A stretch of DNA of 16,110 nt from Campylobacter concisus (lineage in GTDB: Bacteria > Campylobacterota > Campylobacteria > Campylobacterales > Campylobacteraceae): assembly GCA_018375265.1 (NCBI GenBank), contig JAHADO010000007.1, positions 1 through 16,110 on the forward strand. Reading direction: 5' to 3'. Below the pieces are notes generated by a model that saw nothing but the letters and a program-made list of their open reading frames with translations, was not told the DNA's origin and did not search any database. Every line of letters begins with the position of its first letter. The first letter of the stretch is position 1. Position numbers and translations under genes: made by a program. Shown in pieces: positions 7,901-14,005 of the stretch.

Positions 7901-8453
7901 TATACATCTCGGCAGTAGTATATGTACGAAAATGTTTTACATTGTTCTCATACACTGACCATAAGTGCTCACCTGCAGACGGTACGACACGACCATCAAC
8001 CAGCTTAACATCATAAATCTGTTTCTTACCCTGAGGATATACACCAGTAACCTTTGTTGGCTTACCATGACGGTCAAACAAATAATCACCAACTTTAATA
8101 TCGCCAACCTTACGCCAGCCAAGAGGTGTAGGAATCTTAAGTGTAGCAGGATTGGCTTTGCCCTCGCCGGTTTTTTGCTCAACAATATTACCATCATAAA
8201 GCGCCAATCCCGCAACAATTTGCTCCTTATGGAGCTTGAAACCATGAACTCTGTAAATTGCAGCATCGACGAGTGCAAAGACTCTGTCTTTATAACGTAA
8301 ACAACGTTTCTCCTGCTCACCCTCTACCGCAGTCTTAGTAATAGTGTCTTGCATGAGGTCATAAAGACGCTGTTCACCATAACCAATATAGTCATCAGCA
8401 AGTTTATCAATAATATCAGCTTCCGCTGAGAATTTCTTATACCAATTTGTCAT
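4998..8453 (-). CDS. secA: SecA preprotein translocase ATPase carrying an intein (1151 aa; 797 aa after splicing)
   Basis: SecA is the ATP-driven motor that pushes unfolded proteins through SecYE. Conserved motifs are clear: Walker A split as QKTGEGK / T (residues 93-99 and 454), VTVNPYLAKRDA, GFDYLRDN, the DEAD box DEADSILIDEAKTPLI from 554, AGRGTDIKLD, and the RIDNQLRGRSGRQGDPG motif, followed by the helical scaffold stretch EADNFAQRRDTLEYDDV. The N-terminal half of Walker A is followed by an in-frame 354-aa intein. Spliced SecA would be 797 residues, shorter than housekeeping SecA (about 840-900). It lacks the C-terminal metal-binding tail and ends GISIKAKKGMNV. ATG 8453 is preferred (AAAGGA, 8-base spacing) over an in-frame TTG 30 bases upstream with no site. 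It heads the secA-secY-secE operon from the promoter at 8501-8529. Confidence 0.93.
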   Translation of the reverse strand: MTNWYKKFSAEADIIDKLADDYIGYGEQRLYDLMQDTITKTAVEGEQEKRCLRYKDRVFALVDAAIYRVHGFKLHKEQIVAGLALYDGNIVEQKTGEGKANPATLKIPTPLGWRKVGDIKVGDYLFDRHGKPTKVTGVYPQGKKQIYDVKLVDGRVVPSAGEHLWSVYENNVKHFRTYTTAEMYKYGMRMTGSKAYRFRVPVNDAVEYEAQNLPIDPYVLGAFLGNGCKATNRDLQLSSGNDFVPNEVAYILGVNASKPHSHNYTWLFRRDDGSLLHSYEITDLPWLQDLLSSTRCGNKYIPEMYRIGSIEQRWALLQGLFDTDGCIARNDRFHLRYSTTSEQLRDDICEVVRSLGLNCSWSLSRKAGVHTAKADQYTININVENDVKQKFFRYPFKLDRAKAAAAAKPKRRDYSRVAIDSIVCQEKETDMICFTVDNPEHLFLIGDYVVTHNTVTAIAPAVLRSLEYKGSHIVTVNPYLAKRDADNCTQIVKYLGLTVGCVLPDTSPVDRKRAYKADITYVSNTELGFDYLRDNLVVDNFNKVQRGFHFAIVDEADSILIDEAKTPLIISGQGKDVSLLYMRCMSAVNKLEQGTESREFNKSDDYLGIEREVTGDFIVHEKEKNTILTDEGVKHLEEFLSLKNYADAENRAIQHVVEQCLRARALMKRDKDYIVRDGKIVIVDENTGRTMEGRQYADGLHQAIEAKEGVQISTSNETIGTTTYQNFFRKYKILSGMTGTAATEKREFKSTYGLNVKVIPTHEPVIRVDEKDILFVHESDKYKAIVQRVKEEIAKGRPVLCGTATVEASQDLSKYFKDAGIEHQLLNAKQDEHEAEVVSQAGISGTVTIATNMAGRGTDIKLDEKARKAGGLVVIGCEKHESRRIDNQLRGRSGRQGDPGVSVFYCSCDDRVIRLYGGDACKKKLENTALDTGEPITNKSIYKALELSQKRVEADNFAQRRDTLEYDDVDNIQRERVYAERDKILNKNICSGDVKEAIIKAVQNIMNKLPQDEWVAALESQMGVIIPSYIGATNKSESEYSYRSWVEREISNVEFVNDNARESYCRKVLLMALDSCWSEQLKALEFARDASGYAGFAQIDPKAAYANEAWRLYGRMQDSIYAGVLFLYFHNRPDKIDVDGISIKAKKGMNV
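7095..8156 (-). mobile_element. Class 3-type intein with LAGLIDADG domain, inserted in SecA Walker A
   Basis: The 354-residue insert begins with Ala, not Cys or Ser (ANPATLK), right after GEGK, and ends VVTHN before extein Thr. Splicing blocks are readable: block A (VGDIKVGDYLFD, 17-28), block B (SAGEHLWSV, 60-68, His64 and Trp66), block F (DMICFTVDNPEHLFLIGDY, Cys334) and block G (VVTHN, Thr352, Asn354). Trp66, Cys334 and Thr352 form the WCT signature of class 3 inteins, in which the internal Cys starts splicing in place of residue 1. Two dodecapeptide motifs mark the homing endonuclease: YVLGAFLGNGCK (119-130) and LLQGLFDTDGCI (217-228). In the first, Asn127 stands where the catalytic Asp is expected, so the nuclease may be inactive. 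The flanking extein rejoins into GEGKT. Confidence 0.92.
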
Positions 8454-8500
8454 AAGGTAAATCCTTTCTCTAATTGGTATCAATTTATATTACATTTGGT

Positions 8501-8529
8501 ATTCTACAACATATTACAAAAAATGTCAA
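8501..8529 (-). promoter_or_regulatory. secA operon promoter
   Basis: On the - strand, exact TTGACA (8524-8529) and TAGAAT (8501-8506) are 17 bases apart. Transcription would start near 8494, giving about a 40-base leader before the secA ATG. TTGGTAT occurs twice around the start region (from about 8475 and 8496), which may be a regulator half-site pair or chance. Confidence 0.8.
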
Positions 8530-8582
8530 GAGCTTTTTAGTAAATTTTTTCTGAAACAAGCACAAAACCATTGAAACCCAAC

Positions 8583-8602
8583 AGGTGTTACGTGTAACAC
8601 CT
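8583..8602. promoter_or_regulatory. Perfect 9-bp-arm palindrome, candidate operator
   Basis: AGGTGTTAC and GTAACACCT form exact inverted arms around a 2-base centre. The palindrome lies about 55 bases upstream of the secA promoter and just before TATGAT (8610-8615), a possible + strand -10. Dimeric repressors bind sites of this shape. No known regulator's consensus is matched with confidence. The small HTH protein encoded at the end of the operon is one candidate binder. Confidence 0.6.
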
Positions 8603-8627
8603 CGAGAGTTATGATGAAAAGGTATCG

Positions 8628-8672
8628 GCTTGGACATCTAACGTAGTGTAGATGGACAAGCAGCGGAGCGTT
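8628..8672 (+). repeat. Dispersed intergenic hairpin repeat, copy R2
   Basis: CATCTA (8635-8640) pairs with TAGATG (8649-8654) around the 8-base loop ACGTAGTG. It is followed by GGACAAGCAGCGGAGCGTT. It aligns along its length with R3 (8795-8840), including a paired substitution in the stem that preserves pairing (CATCTA/TAGATG here, CGTCTA/TAGACG in R3). Confidence 0.8.
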
Positions 8673-8713
8673 TAAACATTAAACATAATGAATGCGAACA
8701 ATCCGCGTAGCAT
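8672..8713 (-). CDS. Possible 13-aa leader peptide, tentative
   Basis: On the - strand, ATG at 8713 is preceded by GAAGGAGGAGTTTA, a full-strength Shine-Dalgarno site at ideal spacing. The frame reads MLRGLFAFIMFNV and then TAA. Such a site before a 13-codon frame is unusual by chance. No convincing promoter is seen upstream, and the secA promoter lies downstream of it. It may be a leader peptide, a remnant of a lost gene, or chance. Confidence 0.25.
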   Translation of the reverse strand: MLRGLFAFIMFNV

Positions 8714-8753
8714 TAAACTCCTCCTTCATAAAAAAACCCAACACAACAAGCAA

Positions 8754-8794
8754 AATCCTACTAGTAGATACCGCCAGTAGGATTATTTTTTTTT
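8754..8794 (+). terminator. Intrinsic terminator upstream of the first rIIA-like gene
   Basis: AATCCTAC (8754-8761) pairs with GTAGGATT (8777-8784) and is followed by A and nine T bases (8786-8794). It faces the + strand, yet no convincing + strand gene lies upstream within the divergent region. It may end a small non-coding RNA or attenuate a leader transcript of the downstream gene. Confidence 0.8.
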
Positions 8795-8850
8795 GCTTGA
8801 ACGTCTAGCGAAGCGTAGACGGGCAAGCCGCAGAGCGTTAGCGAAGCAAT
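8795..8850 (+). repeat. Dispersed intergenic hairpin repeat, copy R3 (best-formed)
   Basis: An inner stem CGTCTA (8802-8807) with TAGACG (8816-8821) holds the 8-base loop GCGAAGCG. Outer arms TTGCTT (8793-8798) and AAGCAA (8844-8849) close the unit, so the whole element can form a nested structure. The outer arm starts within the T run of the preceding terminator. The reverse complement aligns end to end with R5 (14289-14348). Confidence 0.85.
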
Positions 8851-8852
8851 AA

Positions 8853-8911
8853 TTAGCTTATACAGTAAAACGCTTATAAGCTAACGAGTGATATCTGAAA
8901 CATCATCACTC
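8853..8911 (+). promoter_or_regulatory. Two leader hairpins before the first rIIA-like gene
   Basis: TTAGCTTATA (8853-8862) and TATAAGCTAA (8875-8884) form a perfect 10-bp inverted repeat with a 12-base loop. Next, GAGTGAT (8886-8892) pairs with ATCACTC (8905-8911). The second hairpin has a counterpart with the same stem core before the third rIIA-like gene (14366-14396), so it is likely a shared control element. No clear -35/-10 pair was found here; TATAAG inside the first repeat is only a weak -10 candidate. Confidence 0.5.
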
Positions 8912-8952
8912 AATCTTTAAATAAAAGTTTTATGAAAGGACAAAAGACTATT

Positions 8953-11034
8953 ATGAAACTAAATGTTTTCAATCGCAAAAAGAGCACGTTAGAAAAGCTA
9001 ACCTCAACCTATGACGTAAAACTAGACGCATCTGCATCACAACTTATTATGGACGTCCTTGCAAAACTTTATGACAACCCAGTTGAAGCAGCTATTAGAG
9101 AGTATGTCTCGAACGCCTACGACGCTAACGTGGAAGCAGGCTCTACTGAGCCAGTTCACCTCCACGTTCCAACAGAAGATGAGCCATATCTTGAGGTCTC
9201 CGACACAGGCAATGGTCTAGATTATCTTGGTATTGTCTCCGTCTTTGCTAACTTTGGTACATCAACCAAACGCGACTCTAATGAATTCATCGGTGGTTTC
9301 GGTATTGGCTCTAAATCAGGTCTTGCTATCTCTGAGAAAATTCATGTATCATCTGTTTGCAACGGACTCCTCAATGAGTTTGCTATTGAGCGCAAAGATG
9401 GTATCCTACAAACGCGCTTTATTGTTGAGAACAAAGAAACAGCAAGTCCAAGCGGAACCACGGTAACAGTAAATCTCAACGAAAACTTTATCGAGCATAA
9501 CAACCCTATGCTGTTGACAAAATACCACTACGTCATTCAAGGTTGGTCTGTTAAGGAACTTATTGTTGATAATCCAAAAAAGCAATTCGGCTCACTCAAC
9601 GATGACCGCATAAGCGATACCTATCACAAAATTCCTAACACAGACACGTGGATTCACAATAGTTTCCTCACAACAACAGACTATCAAACCACAACTCAAA
9701 GACTTCGCATCGGTAAAGTGCTGTACAAAATCCCAGATAACATCGTTCAAAAGTTATCAGACGAAATTTACTACCAGATTCGACAAATCAACATGGTACA
9801 TGACGTACCTATTGGTGAATTCAAAGTAAATTATGCTCGTGAAAAACTTGATGTGTCGGACCAAAAAACCGTTAAAAAGCTTGTTTCTATTATGAAACGT
9901 GCATATAAGGAGTACCAACGAGAATATACAGCCATCGTAAAAGACATATATATTGATGCGCCTACAAAGTTAAGATTACTACGCGAGAATCAATATCCAT
10001 TCAACGATTTTAAATGTCTTGAAGATTGTGGAATTAACGATAATCTGACATTACCGTTCAAATATAAGACATACGCCGTCAAAGACTTAACATGTCAACC
10101 AATTGAGCAACATAACATTCTGAACGACACACCAGACATATTCATCCTCGACGACAAAGGATACTCTAACGACACATATGAGAACATCTGCGGTTTTCTG
10201 AGTCAAAACTTCAGTAAAATCAAGAACATTTTTCCAAACATTCACTATGAGCGCCCAAGAATATTCAGTAAATATTGGTTCTCATTCTGTGACTCAGCAG
10301 GTCTTTATTGGCATATCAACTCAGACACAAAACCAGTCATCAAGATTGAAGACATCCTGAAATATATGCCAAATGACGATAACGGTGTTAAAGATGTTAG
10401 CCTTGATGACGTCCTAATAAAAAGTCACAACGTTTTTGACATGAACAACAAATTTGCTGCCATTGAGTTACAAGACCTTCCCGATAACGCAGACACCCAT
10501 GTCATCAATGATAATTCAAATGATTATCTTGATAAAGTTTATGATTTTGTTCTACCAATTCATAACAACAAATTCATTATCTGCACAAACGCTAATGACG
10601 AGATTGACTGGATTCTTAAGAACAAGCCTAATATCTCATATTTCACAAAAGCAGACATGGATAGTCGTGCCAACACCGTCAGCACTATCATTGAACCATT
10701 GCTTAACAACGATAACGCAATGTATGTTGTGAAAATGCTTGTCAAAAACAAGCAACTCTCGAGCAATATTTCACTACTTCATCTTGATACTACTCAAGAC
10801 TCTGAAACATACCTTAAGGCACTCTATAGAGTATCAAGACGATATGAGCCTAAGTCTCATAACCTATCATTTGACCAAAAGCTCTTCATCGATGCTTTGG
10901 GTGTAAAAGGTATCAAAATACTTGGCAAGAAAGATGCGGCAAAAATTGTCAAGCGACTCAAGCTTTTGTTCCCAGATGAACTTAAACTCATCAAAGACAC
11001 AGCTGACGAAATTGTGCACAAAGTGCAACTGTAA
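8953..11034 (+). CDS. rIIA-like GHKL ATPase, copy 1 (693 aa)
   Basis: The N-terminal 180 residues are a GHKL (gyrase/Hsp90/histidine kinase/MutL) ATP-binding domain like that of phage T4 rIIA. The Mg-binding N box is REYVSNAYDANVEAG (Asn54, Asp57), the G1 box DTGNG (84-88), the lid IGGFGIGSKSG (113-123), and the adenine-site SGTTVTV (167-173). The remaining 500 residues match no family I recognise. ATG 8953 is chosen because it aligns with the starts of the other two copies (MKLN, MKIK, MRLK). AAAGGA lies 12 bases upstream, rather far, and overlaps an in-frame ATG at 8932 that has no site of its own. In T4, rIIA is membrane-associated and affects lysis and exclusion. The function here is unknown. 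Confidence 0.85.
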   Translation: MKLNVFNRKKSTLEKLTSTYDVKLDASASQLIMDVLAKLYDNPVEAAIREYVSNAYDANVEAGSTEPVHLHVPTEDEPYLEVSDTGNGLDYLGIVSVFANFGTSTKRDSNEFIGGFGIGSKSGLAISEKIHVSSVCNGLLNEFAIERKDGILQTRFIVENKETASPSGTTVTVNLNENFIEHNNPMLLTKYHYVIQGWSVKELIVDNPKKQFGSLNDDRISDTYHKIPNTDTWIHNSFLTTTDYQTTTQRLRIGKVLYKIPDNIVQKLSDEIYYQIRQINMVHDVPIGEFKVNYAREKLDVSDQKTVKKLVSIMKRAYKEYQREYTAIVKDIYIDAPTKLRLLRENQYPFNDFKCLEDCGINDNLTLPFKYKTYAVKDLTCQPIEQHNILNDTPDIFILDDKGYSNDTYENICGFLSQNFSKIKNIFPNIHYERPRIFSKYWFSFCDSAGLYWHINSDTKPVIKIEDILKYMPNDDNGVKDVSLDDVLIKSHNVFDMNNKFAAIELQDLPDNADTHVINDNSNDYLDKVYDFVLPIHNNKFIICTNANDEIDWILKNKPNISYFTKADMDSRANTVSTIIEPLLNNDNAMYVVKMLVKNKQLSSNISLLHLDTTQDSETYLKALYRVSRRYEPKSHNLSFDQKLFIDALGVKGIKILGKKDAAKIVKRLKLLFPDELKLIKDTADEIVHKVQL

Positions 11035-11039
11035 CGCAT

Positions 11040-11069
11040 AACTCGCACTCTGAAAAACGGGTGCGAGTT
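11040..11069 (+). terminator. Hairpin between rIIA-like copies 1 and 2
   Basis: AACTCGCAC (11040-11048) pairs perfectly with GTGCGAGTT (11061-11069) around a 12-base loop, starting 6 bases after the copy 1 stop. Only a short T tail (TTTATTC) follows, so it may be a leaky terminator or an mRNA processing/stability element. It separates expression of the two tandem paralogs, 56 bases apart. Confidence 0.55.
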
Positions 11070-11090
11070 TATTCACACGAAAGGAAACTC

Positions 11091-13196
11091 ATGAAAATCA
11101 AAGAATCTGTCGATACTGGCAAAAACTCACTTGCCCGCAAAATCCAAACAACCTATAATGCACAGATTGACAAATCCTCTGCAAATATTGTTATGGATAT
11201 GCTTGCAAAACTTTATTACAACCCTTATGCAGCAGTACTGAGAGAGTACGTTTCTAATGCCCATGACGCTAATGTAGAGGCAAATGCTGACAAGCCAGTC
11301 GAAGTACATCTCCCAGAAGATAGTGCACCATACCTTTCCATTAAAGACCACGGTAACGGTCTTGATTACCTTGGCATTGTATCCGTCTTTGCTAACTTTG
11401 GTACATCAACAAAGCGTGACTCTGACAACCTCATTGGCGGCTTTGGTATTGGCTCCAAATCAGGATTAGCAGTATCTAATACTATCAACGTGTCATCTGT
11501 CTGCAATGGCATCCTCAATAAGTTCGTGCTAGAACGCACGAATGACGGTATTGTCACGCGCTTCACATGCGAAAACGAGCCGACTACAGATGACTCAGGT
11601 ACCACGGTAACTATTAACTTTGCACACGACACAATAGACCACGACGTGACCGAATACATTACCAGAAAACTTAACCCAGAACGTACGCTCTGCGGTTGGT
11701 CTAAAAACGAAGTATTTGTAACCAACGCCGAATACAAAGAGTACAACGAATGTCGAGTTCCTGACGCTTGGTACTTTAATGGACATGAATACAAAAAGCC
11801 CTGCTATTATGAGAATTATTCGAACTTCAAAGGTATTCTTGTAGGAAAAGTATTTTACGGTCTTCCTAGCGAACACGAACTAGCAAAAGACGCAAAATAC
11901 CAAGAGTCGACATCGCTCATCATCCCCTTCGACATCAAAGATATCAAGGTGACCTATTCTCGTGAGAAGATTGACTTAGATGACAAAGCCTCTAGGGACC
12001 TTATCATTCAAGCAGTCAATAATGCAAAAGAACACACAAAACAAGAATACTTAGATATCGCCAACGACTCAACCTTGCAGCCATACGAAAAGATAAGAAA
12101 GCTCAGTGACATGGGTATCTCCACATATCACCTATCCTACAAAACTATTCATATGGCGCCCGAAATACCAAAAGAACTTGATGAACCCGCTGTCAAACTA
12201 AGCATCGTCTCAGACTTTATGCAAAAAGAATATAGCATATCCGCGTCTACCAACAAAGTACGAGTTGACAGCAACCTTGATATATTTCTAATATTTGACA
12301 CTGAACTGCCAAAGCGCCCTGCGCTAAAAAAGTTCATCAATTGGGTCGTCTTTGAGACTGATGATACCTACAAGCCCATCAAAGAAATGCTGCAGACAAA
12401 TCTTAGCTATAATACTGTCGCAACCACAAAGCGTGGCTACGCTAAAATGGTCTATACCAACAACAAATCAATTGCCAACGTCCAAGCAGCTTATGACGCG
12501 TTCGAGAAAGCTAATGTTAAAACAACAGACGATTTATCAGACCGTGAGTTTACATATTACGACCGTTGGAATAATAAGTACAAAACAAAGATGGACACGC
12601 AATGGTTATCTAACAGCAAATGCATTATTGTGCACCCGAACGTCAGGTACAAGTCAATTAGAGCAACAATTATCGAACTAAGTAAATTACGTGTTCCTAT
12701 GCCAAAAGTAGACTATAATGATATCGAGTTCATTACTCCTAAAAACAAAAAGGAATATAACTATCTTATCAACTTAGACCCAGGAACACCAACTATTAAC
12801 GCCGATGATATCGCCGAATTAAACAGCTATCTCAACCACTGGCAAATTTGTCCAAACGGGATTAACGTTCTTAAGACCGCACAGATTTTCAGAGACATTT
12901 GCACAGACAAAGATAAATATCTGCACAGCGATTTATGGTCTAAAACCCCATTTGCGAACCAAAACTATATTGAACGCAAAATGTGCTGCCTTAGCCAATG
13001 CTACTACTTTGATGACTATAGCTTTGAAAACAAAGACTTAGTCACGAAAGCTTATAGCAAATATGCAGGCTACATGTCAGGACACATCGAGCGAGATGAA
13101 GCATTAGAAATTATCGACCATATCAATAACACTTGTGCGTCTGAGATTGCAACACTTAACCAAATGCTAAGTAACCTAGACCCGCTCATCAAGTAA
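11091..13196 (+). CDS. rIIA-like GHKL ATPase, copy 2 (701 aa)
   Basis: This is a paralog of the upstream gene. The N box is REYVSNAHDA (51-60; Asn56, Asp59), the G1 box DHGNG (86-90), the lid IGGFGIGSKSG (115-125), and SGTTVTI closes the domain. ATG 11091 follows AAAGGAAACTC, an excellent site; a longer frame from 11061 starts inside the upstream hairpin and is rejected. The ATPase part is very close to copies 1 and 3, even at DNA level, while the roughly 500-residue C-terminal part is much more divergent. The hairpin repeat R4 and a strong terminator follow. All residues expected for ATP and Mg binding are present, so an active ATPase is predicted. Confidence 0.87.
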   Translation: MKIKESVDTGKNSLARKIQTTYNAQIDKSSANIVMDMLAKLYYNPYAAVLREYVSNAHDANVEANADKPVEVHLPEDSAPYLSIKDHGNGLDYLGIVSVFANFGTSTKRDSDNLIGGFGIGSKSGLAVSNTINVSSVCNGILNKFVLERTNDGIVTRFTCENEPTTDDSGTTVTINFAHDTIDHDVTEYITRKLNPERTLCGWSKNEVFVTNAEYKEYNECRVPDAWYFNGHEYKKPCYYENYSNFKGILVGKVFYGLPSEHELAKDAKYQESTSLIIPFDIKDIKVTYSREKIDLDDKASRDLIIQAVNNAKEHTKQEYLDIANDSTLQPYEKIRKLSDMGISTYHLSYKTIHMAPEIPKELDEPAVKLSIVSDFMQKEYSISASTNKVRVDSNLDIFLIFDTELPKRPALKKFINWVVFETDDTYKPIKEMLQTNLSYNTVATTKRGYAKMVYTNNKSIANVQAAYDAFEKANVKTTDDLSDREFTYYDRWNNKYKTKMDTQWLSNSKCIIVHPNVRYKSIRATIIELSKLRVPMPKVDYNDIEFITPKNKKEYNYLINLDPGTPTINADDIAELNSYLNHWQICPNGINVLKTAQIFRDICTDKDKYLHSDLWSKTPFANQNYIERKMCCLSQCYYFDDYSFENKDLVTKAYSKYAGYMSGHIERDEALEIIDHINNTCASEIATLNQMLSNLDPLIK

Positions 13197-13198
13197 TT

Positions 13199-13281
13199 CT
13201 TCGTTTCGCTAGACGTTCATAAGCTACACAAGCTTCGCGATATGCCCGTCTTTGCTACACTTCGTTTCGCTAGACGTTCAT
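13199..13281 (-). repeat. Dispersed hairpin repeat, copy R4, with 22-bp direct repeats
   Basis: A 22-bp sequence starting CTTCGTTTCGCTAGACGTTC occurs identically at 13199-13220 and 13260-13281. The second copy joins CCCGTCTTTG upstream to form the repeat unit with stem CGTCT/AGACG. Its loop is longer than in R2, R3 and R5. The first copy looks like a partial duplication of one end. It starts right after the copy 2 stop and lies just before a terminator. Confidence 0.75.
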
Positions 13282-13301
13282 ATATTTATGAACAACAATT
13301 T

Positions 13302-13345
13302 ATCCCACAGGCTAATATATAGCTTGTGGGATTTTTTTTTCTTTT
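13302..13345 (+). terminator. Strong intrinsic terminator after rIIA-like copy 2
   Basis: ATCCCACA (13302-13309) pairs with TGTGGGAT (13325-13332), extended by GCTA/TAGC inside, and is followed by nine T bases and then CTTTT. A second perfect 7-bp hairpin, GTTCATA/TATGAAC (13276-13293), lies just upstream and shares bases with repeat R4. Confidence 0.9.
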
Positions 13346-13368
13346 AAAACAAATTAGAAAAACAAAAA

Positions 13369-13390
13369 TGTAAGTGCTAACACACTTACA
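13369..13390. promoter_or_regulatory. Inverted repeat upstream of the small operon
   Basis: TGTAAGTG (13369-13376) and CACTTACA (13383-13390) are perfect 8-bp arms with a 6-base spacer. They lie about 80 bases before the first gene of the small operon. No convincing promoter pair is seen; TTATAT at 13417-13422 is a weak -10 candidate. Further on, ATAAC-GAG-GTTAT is a smaller inverted repeat. An operator is plausible. Confidence 0.4.
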
Positions 13391-13472
13391 AGCTGTCCGA
13401 CAAGCGTCCAGCCGAGTTATATCGTGATAACGAGGTTATGTAGACCTCAACCAAAATAAGAAGGAGATTACC

Positions 13473-13646
13473 ATGACAGGAACACTCACCATCGGAAAGC
13501 TTAAGGAACTACTCTCTCGGCTTGATGACGACAGAAAGTTGCTCGTCATCATTAATGATAGTGATAACGACGACTATGCTGAGTCAGATTACATGCCGCA
13601 GTTGCTTGATGAAGACTGCAAACACGCTACGTTATACTTCAGCTAA
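13473..13646 (+). CDS. Small acidic protein of unknown function (57 aa)
   Basis: ATG 13473 is preceded by AAGAAGGAGATTACC, an excellent ribosome binding site. The protein begins MTGTLTIGKLKELLSRLDDD and then LLVIINDSDNDD. This resembles the many small phage and plasmid proteins with a 'sets up a short helix, then a beta strand giving a value' pattern (xLTVGELIxxLxxLPxDxxV), whose function is not known. It is strongly acidic in the second half, with a single Cys. It starts a three-gene operon with a HIRAN protein (14 bases downstream) and a 27-aa membrane peptide. Confidence 0.75.
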   Translation: MTGTLTIGKLKELLSRLDDDRKLLVIINDSDNDDYAESDYMPQLLDEDCKHATLYFS

Positions 13647-13660
13647 GAATGGAGCAAAAA

Positions 13661-13990
13661 ATGAACCTTATGTACACTAACGTTGCAGGTGTAACGTTCA
13701 ATAATCGTCAATCAAAGATTTACTACATCTGGCGCAATCTCCAGAAAGACCAAGCATCGGTCTATGTGTCTCTACGTCGAAACCCCACCAACGAGTACGA
13801 TACCAACGCCATCCAAGTGCTCGGACACGTCCGTGGTGGCTCTACCGTTGACCTGGGCTTTATTGACAAAAACTTAGCGACTGAGCTTGCACCTCTGATG
13901 GACAGCGGCAAACGTGTCTGGGTAAAGAACTTTACCATTAAGTACAACCAGAATTACCCAACCTCAGTCCGCCTCGGTATTGAGTTCTAA
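13661..13990 (+). CDS. Stand-alone HIRAN-domain protein (109 aa)
   Basis: Nearly the whole protein is one HIRAN domain. The GVTFNNRQ stretch near the N-terminus is followed by VSLRRNPTNEYDTNAIQVLG, the signature R.P.N.YD.NAI.V segment, then LGFIDKNLATELAPLMDSG, matching the usual lGyIp..lA..la.lid.G. HIRAN domains are found fused to helicases such as HLTF, where they bind 3' single-stranded DNA ends, and also alone in phages and bacteria. ATG 13661 is chosen because GGAG lies 6 bases before it; an ATG 12 bases upstream has no site. A role in recognising damaged or replicating DNA is inferred from the family. Confidence 0.85.
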   Translation: MNLMYTNVAGVTFNNRQSKIYYIWRNLQKDQASVYVSLRRNPTNEYDTNAIQVLGHVRGGSTVDLGFIDKNLATELAPLMDSGKRVWVKNFTIKYNQNYPTSVRLGIEF

Positions 13991-14005
13991 TAAGGAGAAA
14001 CCGTT

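Noticed and set aside
7095..8156. SecA disrupted by an insertion or pseudogenised
   Set aside because: The insert is in frame, carries all intein splicing blocks, and the SecA reading frame continues intact on both sides with GEGKT restored.
3533..8453. Canonical SecA2/SecY2 glycoprotein-export locus
   Set aside because: No Asp proteins, glycosyltransferases or serine-rich adhesin are seen, and the operon is closed by a promoter and a terminator in the window.
8688..8780. 30-codon + strand ORF in the divergent region
   Set aside because: It has no ribosome binding site, runs into the terminator stem, and its composition (Asn, Gln, Lys, His) is not protein-like.
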